DNA from: JANWHZ01 sp964527385
GTDB taxonomy: Bacteria; Patescibacteriota; Saccharimonadia; Saccharimonadales; UBA4665
NCBI GenBank assembly: GCA_964527385.1
Contig: CAZGPZ010000034.1
Span: 1 to 11,097, forward strand
DNA length: 11,097 nucleotides
Direction: 5' to 3'
Of the stretch, positions 1 to 5,199 are shown piece by piece; the first letter of the stretch is position 1, and every line of letters starts with the position of its first letter. A program made the translations under genes and the position numbers. The notes below the pieces were generated by a model that made no database searches, was not told the origin of the DNA, and saw nothing but the letters and a program-made list of their open reading frames with translations.

Positions 1-10
1 CGCTTCCACT

Positions 11-907
11 TCAATGGAACAGGCGCGCGTCGCGGTGGTGAATGCCTTTCAGCTCGCCGTAGCTGGTCTTGCCTTCGTACTCGCGGGCAACGTTGTCTAG
101 CGGCCTTTCCTGAAGCAGTGCTAGGAGTTGCAGCAGGTTTGCGATGCCCGGCTGCTTGTTGCGGTCGAGATTGATTGTGCCGACAGAGTCGGTCGCTGCG
201 CCCATGATTTTCTTGGCGGCCGCGTCGGGGTCGTCGCCCAGAAATATTATTCCCTTGTCCGACGCGTCGCTTTTGCTCATCTTTTTCGACGGATCGACAA
301 GGTCCTTGATGCGAAGCCCCTGGTCTTTGCCGAAGAATTCATGTTGCTCTTTGACGGGCTTTGGTACGGTGAACAAATTGCCAAAGCGCGCATTCAAACG
401 CATCGCGATATCTCTGGTAAACTCCAGATGTTGTGTCTGGTCTTCGCCGACAGGTATATATATAGCGTCGTACAGCAAAATGTCCGCCGCCATCAATACT
501 GGATAATTGAACAGGCCGACGCTAATGCGGTCTTCGTCAAGTTTGCCCGATTTGTCTTTGAACTGCGTCATGCGCGACATCTCGCCGAAGCCGGTGAAGC
601 AGTCAAGGATCCATGTCAGCTCACTGTGCGCTGGCACGTAGCTCTGCCGGTAAATGTGAATATCCGGGTTGTCGAGTGGCAAGCCTGCAGCTACGAACAG
701 CTTCAGATTGTGCATGATCTGGCCGTAGAGCTTGCTATGGTCGATGGGTGTCGTGAAGCTGTGCAAGTCAGGCACGAACAGATTTATCTGATACTCGCCC
801 GAACGCTGCTTCGCCATGTCGATCATAGGCAGCAATGCCCCAAAATAGTTGCCGATATGCAGGTCGTTGTTGGCGCGGATCCCGGTTAAAATGACTTGTT
901 TGCTCAT
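11..907 (-). CDS. trpS: Tryptophanyl-tRNA synthetase, C-terminus apparently frameshifted
   Basis: Class I aminoacyl-tRNA synthetase that charges tRNA-Trp in the cytoplasm. Visible hallmarks are the HIGH-type motif HIGN (residues 17-20) in the Rossmann fold, the TrpS-typical GEDQTQHLEFTRDIA (about 154-168), and the KMSKS loop (209-213). The ATG at 907 has a strong GGAGG ribosome binding site 4-5 nt upstream. The 298-residue product is shorter than usual (about 320-340): the family reads YGELKxAV... near here, but this frame turns into an unrelated tail after residue 287 and stops at 11. In the +1 frame the sequence continues LKAFTT... and stays open to base 1, so an indel near 44-49 or a broken C-terminus is likely. 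It is the last visible gene of a Trp-attenuated operon, 24 nt after the hydrolase gene. It contains a single Trp (W99). Identity is certain; the C-terminal end is not. Confidence 0.95.
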   Translation of the reverse strand: MSKQVILTGIRANNDLHIGNYFGALLPMIDMAKQRSGEYQINLFVPDLHSFTTPIDHSKLYGQIMHNLKLFVAAGLPLDNPDIHIYRQSYVPAHSELTWILDCFTGFGEMSRMTQFKDKSGKLDEDRISVGLFNYPVLMAADILLYDAIYIPVGEDQTQHLEFTRDIAMRLNARFGNLFTVPKPVKEQHEFFGKDQGLRIKDLVDPSKKMSKSDASDKGIIFLGDDPDAAAKKIMGAATDSVGTINLDRNKQPGIANLLQLLALLQERPLDNVAREYEGKTSYGELKGIHHRDARLFH

Positions 908-931
908 GTTGCCTCCATTATAGCTGAATTC

Positions 932-1651
932 CTATGATAGGTTGACCACTTGCCTGGTTTGCGCTTTGAAACCGAGGTACTGGGTGTATTGCCGGTACGC
1001 ATCCTCGCCCACAAGTACCGGGTAAAATCCAGCGCTGGACAGCTCGAAATTCCGAAGGCTTGCGATTGCTTTCGGCTTTAGCGCCGCCCGCTCGACTAGC
1101 TCGTTGACTACAAAGACATCTTTGCGCGGGTTACGGGCCTTGCCGTGCGCGAATGCTAGCAAATCTTCGTGCAGCCGACGCAATAACTCCTCATTCATTC
1201 GTGCTTCGCTTACTTCCAGTGATACTGCCTTGGGAATATTGCCAATCAGCGACTGACGTATGAACGGGTGTCGCATCACGACAATATTGCTGATGTGCGA
1301 TGCGGCCAAATACCGCTCATTCTCCTGGTTGATGCCTGGGACAATGAAGCATGCAGCTTGGTCGACGGTCGTGGTATGCGCGTCGATGACTAAGTCGAAC
1401 GGTTCCCGGCGGAGGGAGCGCAGCAAGCGCTGCGCCCTCCGCTGCTCGTATGTGTGCCCGCCTTGCCGGTAGCTGCGGTTCATGTCTGATTCCACTAGGC
1501 GCACCCCGCGCTGCCGGGCGCGCGGGTTTGCTAGTACGTATTCAACAAACAGGTTGGCATCGGTTGGTTGCTTTTGTATGTAGGCAAACAGCCGCTCTCC
1601 GAGCAGCTCGTTGCCATGCTGCGACCCGACGACCAGTACGTTCAATAGCAT
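932..1651 (-). CDS. Aspartoacylase/succinylglutamate desuccinylase-family zinc hydrolase
   Basis: A 239-residue member of the AstE/AspA branch of M14-like zinc hydrolases, which cleave N-acyl amino acids or similar amides. Seen in the sequence: the zinc motif HGNE (H12, E15) after a hydrophobic strand, DMNR (56-59) matching the family's substrate-binding Asn-Arg pair, DAHTT (90-94) with the third zinc ligand H92, and SLEVSE (144-149) with E146 as likely catalytic Glu. It has no signal peptide, so it is probably cytoplasmic. The ATG at 1651 overlaps the end of the GNAT gene by 10 bases. AAAGGA directly abuts that ATG, so the in-frame TTG at 1645 (5 nt spacing) may be the true start. Neighbours suggest an acyl-transfer/acyl-removal pair co-regulated with trpS, but the substrate is unknown. 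The protein contains no Trp residues. Confidence 0.85.
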   Translation of the reverse strand: MLLNVLVVGSQHGNELLGERLFAYIQKQPTDANLFVEYVLANPRARQRGVRLVESDMNRSYRQGGHTYEQRRAQRLLRSLRREPFDLVIDAHTTTVDQAACFIVPGINQENERYLAASHISNIVVMRHPFIRQSLIGNIPKAVSLEVSEARMNEELLRRLHEDLLAFAHGKARNPRKDVFVVNELVERAALKPKAIASLRNFELSSAGFYPVLVGEDAYRQYTQYLGFKAQTRQVVNLS

Positions 1652-2305
1652 CCTTTGTTCCTATTCTCTGTTAATTGCTGCCTGCCCACTATGACTAGCG
1701 CTGTGCCTGGGTCGTCTAAGCCTGGGAATTGTTCTTTTAGGGTCCCGGCACCGTTGAATGGGCGGTTTGCCGGGTCGGCGTCACCGTATAGCCCTTGAGT
1801 GCCATAACGGTTGACATGATAGGCCGTTCCAGAATCAGTACCGTCGTCTTCAAGTGTAGCCCCGGGCATTTCCAGGGCTCGTGACTCCATGCTTGGGAAT
1901 TTATCGACAGGATATACATCTCCATATGCGCACACGCTCCCGATCATCTTTAGTATTGCAGGGTTGCGCGTGTATGCAGTAACCATGCGTGCCTGCTGTT
2001 CTTCCATGTATTGCCTAAGCATGCGCGTGCCGACATCGTGCTTCTGGGCGCGCGGGTGGACTACGACGCCGGATAACTCAATAGCACTCCCGCCAAAGTG
2101 ACCTCCCATACAGTGCGAAGCCGATGAGCTGGCCGAAATGGTAGGCCAGCTGCACTCTTTCGGCGCCGGCGATATGTGCAAGCGTATCAGCCTTCATTGC
2201 GTCGTTGTTCTCCCGGCCGAAGCCGTGCGCCGCTAGCTCGCAAATCTTGTCTTTTACTTTTGATGTTAGAATTTCTGGTCCAAATGATTTAATAGTCGTT
2301 TTCAT
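1642..2305 (-). CDS. GNAT acetyltransferase read through a +1 frameshift
   Basis: The gene is split over two frames. Frame one runs from ATG 2305 (ribosome binding site GGGAG, 7 nt spacing) to TGA 2080-2078, 75 codons. The +1 frame then carries the rest of a GNAT fold to a TGA at 1644-1642. Joining them by skipping base 2095 gives a continuous 220-residue protein: the N-terminal strands end in GQLIGFALYGRSL (residues 58-70) and continue as GGSAIELSGVVVHPRAQ (71-87), the typical beta4 and acetyl-CoA loop (Q87-xxDVG92). The last residues of frame one and the first of the second ORF look like shadow sequence. The joined protein has no Trp. It would acetylate an amine from acetyl-CoA; the substrate cannot be told. 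The break is at a site laid out like the prfB frameshift, so programmed shifting is my preferred reading. Pseudogene or sequencing error are the alternatives. Confidence 0.75.
2092..2107 (-). promoter_or_regulatory. Candidate Trp-codon-dependent +1 frameshift site
   Basis: On the minus strand the codons read GGG AGG UCA CUU UGG C (2107 to 2092). GGAGGU is a perfect core complement to the 16S anti-Shine-Dalgarno end. It is followed, 3 nt after the last G, by CUU and then UGG. The E. coli prfB site has AGGGGG, 3 nt, CUU, UGA C, with the same spacing. Here the slow codon would be UGG (Trp) instead of a stop. Peptidyl-tRNA-Leu slipping from CUU to UUU moves reading into the frame that encodes the rest of the GNAT. 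Without slippage translation ends 5 codons later at 2078. The layout is seen; the function is inferred. Confidence 0.6.
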
Positions 2306-2340
2306 AGTATTTCTCCCTGTAAATAATTAATGTGAAAATA

Positions 2341-2370
2341 GCAAAAACCGCCTTGGATGGCGGTTTTTTC
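2341..2370 (-). terminator. Attenuator terminator (3:4 hairpin) before the trpS operon
   Basis: In the minus-strand RNA, AAAAACCGCC pairs with GGCGGUUUUU around a six-base loop AUCCAA (arms 2359-2368 and 2343-2352), with the U-run forming the 3' end of the stem. It lies between the leader peptide stop (2391) and the GNAT start (2305), the place expected for an attenuator rather than an end-of-operon terminator. The 5' arm can pair alternatively with bases inside the leader ORF. Confidence 0.9.
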
Positions 2371-2390
2371 AATGAGTTCGGACTAATAAA

Positions 2391-2465
2391 TTATGAGCGC
2401 ACAGAAGAAACCGCCACGGAAGTGCCGGTCCACCAAGCTTGGTTGTTCTGTGCCAAAGTTGACAT
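2391..2465 (-). CDS. Trp-rich leader peptide of the trpS operon
   Basis: A 24-codon ORF starting at ATG 2465-2463 and ending at TAA 2393-2391. The product begins MSTLAQNNQA, then has the tandem Trp pair W11-W12 (codons 2435-2430), then TGTSVAV and a short Ser/Val tail. It is too short for normal gene calling. The ATG lies only 7 nt after the -10 box and has no ribosome binding site, so initiation is probably on a leaderless transcript. Its role is to sense charged tRNA-Trp by ribosome stalling in the attenuator; the peptide itself is probably without function. Its second half resembles that of the other leader in the window, with the shared bases ACCGGCA and GTGGCGGT. Confidence 0.85.
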   Translation of the reverse strand: MSTLAQNNQAWWTGTSVAVSSVRS

Positions 2466-2472
2466 GCGTATT

Positions 2473-2500
2473 ACTATATCACACTTGTCAAGACCGTCAA
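2473..2500 (-). promoter_or_regulatory. Sigma70-like promoter of the trpS operon
   Basis: On the minus strand TTGACG (2500-2495) is separated by 16 nt from TATAGT (2478-2473), both close to consensus. The -10 box ends 7 nt before the leader ATG, which puts the transcription start at or one base before that A. It begins immediately after the ilvE stop codon (2502-2504), so this unit starts afresh rather than relying on read-through. No terminator is seen between ilvE and this promoter, so some read-through into the attenuator is possible. Confidence 0.8.
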
Positions 2501-2501
2501 A

Positions 2502-3404
2502 TTATTTTGCAAATGTGTAGAGCTCTGGGTGTGTTTGTGGCAGGTTTGCCCAGGCGCCGCGCAATTTTGCTGTAATCGCCCCGCACTGATCGCCGACCAC
2601 CACTTTGTCGACGCTCTTGCACCACGCGAGTTCGACGGCCGTGCCGCAGAAGAAAAGTTCATCGGCGGTATATAGTTCCGTGCGGCTGATCGTGCGTTCC
2701 ACGACGGGAATATGGAGTTCTTGGGCAAGCTCCATGACAGTGCGTCGGGTGATGCCTTCGAGGATATCGCTATCTAGCGCCGGTGTGACTAGCTGCCCGC
2801 GCTTAACCATGAATAAGTTCATGACTGCGCCTTCGCCGACGTTTCCAGCAGAATCAAGCAAAATCGCTGAATCATACCCTGCCTTGGCGGCATCGTGCAT
2901 TGCCAGCGAAGAATTTACGTATCCGCCAGTTGCTTTGGTGCGTGGCGGCAAGGCGCTGTCCGGGTTGCGCTGCCAGCTGGAGACGCACACTTCTAGCCCC
3001 TTGTCAGCTGACATATACTCAGGCATGTCCAGCATGAAGACAGCTAGGTCATATTCACCAGCTATGCCAGGGGAAATGTCCACGTCCGAACGGTACACGA
3101 GCGGGCGGATATATGTTTTGCCCGTCGGCTTGTTGGCGGCTAGGAGGTCTAAGATGACCTGCTTCACTTTTGCTTGGTCGAAATCATACGTAAAACGCAG
3201 GATCTTGCAGCTGTCGGCCATGCGTTTCAAGTGGTCATCCACGCGAAAAATACCTGGTTTGCCGTCGATTTGGTATGCCTTCAATCCGCCGAAGATGCCA
3301 GCGCCATAATGCAAGCTATTGGTCATGATGGATATCGTCGCTTGCTCAATTGGCACCATCTGGCCGCGGATGTATGCATTGGGGTAGGTTGTAGTATTCG
3401 TCAT
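2502..3404 (-). CDS. ilvE: Class IV PLP aminotransferase (branched-chain aminotransferase-like)
   Basis: A 300-residue fold-type IV PLP enzyme that moves an amino group between glutamate/2-oxoglutarate and branched-chain or aromatic amino acids. Seen: the N-terminal SLHYGAGIFGGLKAY (30-44), the PLP-binding lysine in RTKATGGYVN (K157), a GEGAVMN segment (191-197), and the phosphate-binding EGITRRTV, followed by the family's TADELFFCGTA stretch. Length is normal for the family. The ATG overlaps the pheA stop by 4 bases (ATGA), with only a weak purine-rich ribosome binding site, so translational coupling is likely. Being last after DAHP synthase, TyrA and PheA, it probably supplies the final transamination of phenylpyruvate and hydroxyphenylpyruvate (or of prephenate), although true branched-chain activity cannot be excluded. 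No ilvBCD genes are nearby. Confidence 0.88.
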   Translation of the reverse strand: MTNTTTYPNAYIRGQMVPIEQATISIMTNSLHYGAGIFGGLKAYQIDGKPGIFRVDDHLKRMADSCKILRFTYDFDQAKVKQVILDLLAANKPTGKTYIRPLVYRSDVDISPGIAGEYDLAVFMLDMPEYMSADKGLEVCVSSWQRNPDSALPPRTKATGGYVNSSLAMHDAAKAGYDSAILLDSAGNVGEGAVMNLFMVKRGQLVTPALDSDILEGITRRTVMELAQELHIPVVERTISRTELYTADELFFCGTAVELAWCKSVDKVVVGDQCGAITAKLRGAWANLPQTHPELYTFAK

Positions 3405-4459
3405 AATTTTTCTGCTTTCGGGTATGAACCCAGATTAGTACAGCTTATAGTAATTTCCGCTGCCCGCGCAAGCGCCGTGGAGATATTTGATTCGGACTGG
3501 TGGCCATCTAAGTCGATGTAGAAGGCGTATTCGGATGCCGAAACGGGCTGGGATTCCAGCCGTGTCATGTTGATCCCCGCATCGGCAAACACCGCCAGCA
3601 AGCCGTGCAGTGCGCCCGGCGTGTTTTTTACGAGGCAAATGAGGCTGGTTTGGTCGTGCCCGGTTGGCGAGGGTAACTCCTTGCCAAGTAATACAAAACG
3701 GGTTTGGTTGGCTGGTTCGTCATTGATATTGCGGGCGTGAACGCGCAGGTTGAATAGCTCGGCCGCTTTGGCGCTCGCGATGGCAGCTGCGTGCTGCGAC
3801 TTGGCAGCCACCTCAGCTGCGCGGCTGTTGCTTGGTTCCGCCACGAGTTCGGTACCCGGCAAATGCGTTTGCAGCCATTGCCGGCATTGGCCGAGGGCTT
3901 GCGGGTGGGCGTACACTACGTTGATACCATCCAGGCTTTTCTCTTTTGAAAGCAAGCAGTGGTTGATGGGCAGCACAATTTCGGCAATGATTTTCAGGCC
4001 TGTGCCGCGCAGTAATTTATGTGTTTCAGAAACCATGCCTTCGGACGAGTTTTCGATCGGCAGCAGCGCGGCGTCGGCGTCGCCGTGCTCGGCCGCCCGT
4101 AGGGTTGCTGTGATCGAAGTGGCGGCAATCAGCTCCGACGATGAGCCGGCGAGCGCTAACGCCGCTTCATGGCTGTAGCTTCCGGCTGGACCCAGGTAAC
4201 TCACGCGAAGCTGTTGCTCAAGGTTGCGGCAAGCGGCAATAATTTCCCGGTAAATTGCCGCGCGTGACGGTCCAGGAAGCGTGTGCTTCTGCCCTGTCAT
4301 GCGTCGCACAATGCTGGCTTCACGTTCCGGCCGGTAGATAACGCCGCCGCCCTTCGCGTTTTTCACCTCGTGTGCTTTTTCGGCGCGCGCATTGAGCAGG
4401 CGCAAAATATCATCGTCAATGCGGTCAATCTGATCCCGAAGTTCATCGAGCGAGTTCAT
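3401..4459 (-). CDS. pheA: Chorismate mutase/prephenate dehydratase (bifunctional)
   Basis: A 352-residue P-protein that converts chorismate to prephenate and then to phenylpyruvate. Domain order: AroQ-type chorismate mutase (about 1-83; LRDQIDRIDDDILRLLNAR and YRPEREASIVRR), prephenate dehydratase (about 85-262; YLGPAGSYSHEAA, ENSSEG, and the catalytic NQTRF motif T253-R254-F255), and a C-terminal ACT domain (about 271-346). In the ACT domain the Phe-binding motifs appear as GALH (282-285, intact) and ESQP (302-305) where ESRP is usual, so allosteric Phe control may be altered. The ATG overlaps the tyrA stop as ATGA and has AGGAG 8 nt upstream, inside the tyrA coding end. It is the third structural gene of the attenuated aromatic operon. 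Confidence 0.96.
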   Translation of the reverse strand: MNSLDELRDQIDRIDDDILRLLNARAEKAHEVKNAKGGGVIYRPEREASIVRRMTGQKHTLPGPSRAAIYREIIAACRNLEQQLRVSYLGPAGSYSHEAALALAGSSSELIAATSITATLRAAEHGDADAALLPIENSSEGMVSETHKLLRGTGLKIIAEIVLPINHCLLSKEKSLDGINVVYAHPQALGQCRQWLQTHLPGTELVAEPSNSRAAEVAAKSQHAAAIASAKAAELFNLRVHARNINDEPANQTRFVLLGKELPSPTGHDQTSLICLVKNTPGALHGLLAVFADAGINMTRLESQPVSASEYAFYIDLDGHQSESNISTALARAAEITISCTNLGSYPKAEKL

Positions 4460-5199
4460 AGCGCGGTCTCCTGTATCTCGGTGTTAAGCCGATTCAATGT
4501 GGTAAGAAACTTCTGCCGCACTTCTGCGGAATATGGATTGCCCGCCTCGATGGTGTCGAACAACGCCCGGCTGTGCGTTCGCTCTAGTTCGCATAGGTCG
4601 CGCAACTTCTGGTAGTAACCAGTGTCGAGTTGCATCTCGGGAATGTTGAGTTCGAGCAGCCCCCGCCCGACAAAGAACGTCAACGCATGCACCCAAGCCA
4701 TTTGCCGGTCATGTTCGTCCGGCGTCATGCGGGTGATGTTGGCCCCCAGCGTGCTGCCAAAGAATTGCTCAAGCTCCGGGAACGGCCCGCCAGTCAGCTC
4801 ATGCCAGACCATGGCCAATCCTTTGCACGAGCCACTGTTCATTGCAACCGAGTTCGGCCCGAACATGGGATGAGTGGCAAGCAACCGGCACTTTCCGCCG
4901 AGCTGTTCAAGCATTATTTGTGCTGGGACTACCTTCACTGAGCAAATGTCCATCACAGTCGTCGTCGGCTTTACTAGTTGTGCAAGCTGTTTGCAGACGC
5001 CAGGCATGCCAGACAAATCGACGGCGATGACTACGGCGTCGCACCGCGCGGCGTCCGTAATGCTGCCGGCAATAACGCCCGGTGGAAGTGTCCCAGTTAT
5101 GGGTTTTGCGTCGCAAACGGTTACGGTAACATACGGCGCAGCCAAGCGAGCCAGCAGTGACCCGAACGACCCGTAACCAACGATGCCAATACTGTTCAT
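4456..5199 (-). CDS. tyrA: Prephenate/arogenate dehydrogenase
   Basis: A 247-residue oxidoreductase of the tyrosine branch, turning prephenate into 4-hydroxyphenylpyruvate or arogenate into tyrosine. Seen: an N-terminal dinucleotide-binding GIVGYGSFG (5-13) with D30 at the end of beta2, which suggests NAD rather than NADP; the DICSVK motif (84-89); HPMFGP (110-115); and DEHDRQMAWVHALTFF (161-176) of the helical dimer domain. It is short, has no chorismate mutase and no ACT regulatory domain, and resembles the compact plant-type arogenate dehydrogenases in its HPMFGP region. Substrate choice cannot be settled from sequence. The ATG overlaps the DAHP synthase stop (ATGA) and has AAGGAG 8 nt upstream. 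Confidence 0.92.
   Translation of the reverse strand: MNSIGIVGYGSFGSLLARLAAPYVTVTVCDAKPITGTLPPGVIAGSITDAARCDAVVIAVDLSGMPGVCKQLAQLVKPTTTVMDICSVKVVPAQIMLEQLGGKCRLLATHPMFGPNSVAMNSGSCKGLAMVWHELTGGPFPELEQFFGSTLGANITRMTPDEHDRQMAWVHALTFFVGRGLLELNIPEMQLDTGYYQKLRDLCELERTHSRALFDTIEAGNPYSAEVRQKFLTTLNRLNTEIQETAL

Larger units (their letters stand above)
2341..2465 (-). promoter_or_regulatory. Trp transcription attenuator of the GNAT-hydrolase-trpS operon
   Basis: Three competing pairings are visible in the leader RNA. Segment 1 (2446-2453, GCACAGAA) pairs perfectly for 8 bp with UUCUGUGC (2399-2406). Segment 2 (2404-2415, GGCGGUUUCUUC) pairs with segment 3 (2359-2370, GAAAAAACCGCC), 11 of 12 positions. 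Segment 3 pairs with segment 4 to make the terminator. Segment 1 lies just before the tandem Trp codons, so a ribosome stalled there covers it, frees segment 2 and blocks termination. A ribosome that reaches the UAA (2393-2391) sits over or beside segment 2 and lets the terminator form. This is the classical trp-leader logic, here placed upstream of trpS. There is no T-box consensus and no TRAP-type GAG/UAG repeat. Confidence 0.88.

Noticed and set aside
128..889. Long plus-strand ORFs over trpS and other genes (for example 128-889, 2605-3309)
   Set aside because: They lie opposite well-identified minus-strand genes and show no recognisable family; they are antisense shadows.
917..922. TATAAT just upstream of trpS as an internal promoter
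   Set aside because: No credible -35 box 16-18 nt upstream, and a start from it would fall in the ribosome binding site.
2078..2080. Read-through or recoding of the in-frame UGA in the GNAT gene
   Set aside because: The zero frame beyond the UGA does not resemble a GNAT, whereas the +1 frame does. UGA also ends several other genes here (for example the ATGA overlaps).
1642..2181. An independent 179-residue gene starting at 2181
   Set aside because: Its first 25-30 residues are an out-of-frame shadow of the GNAT N-terminus; only the part after about 2094 looks like real protein, and it completes the upstream frame.
2432..2443. Perfect 12-base palindrome ACCAAGCTTGGT in the trp leader
   Set aside because: As RNA it could form only a 4-bp stem; it overlaps the Trp codons and is better explained as part of the coding and pairing segments.
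2340..2470. T-box riboswitch upstream of the trpS operon
   Set aside because: No T-box consensus and no specifier stem-loop were seen; the 125-base leader is too short and is fully explained by a leader ORF with competing hairpins.
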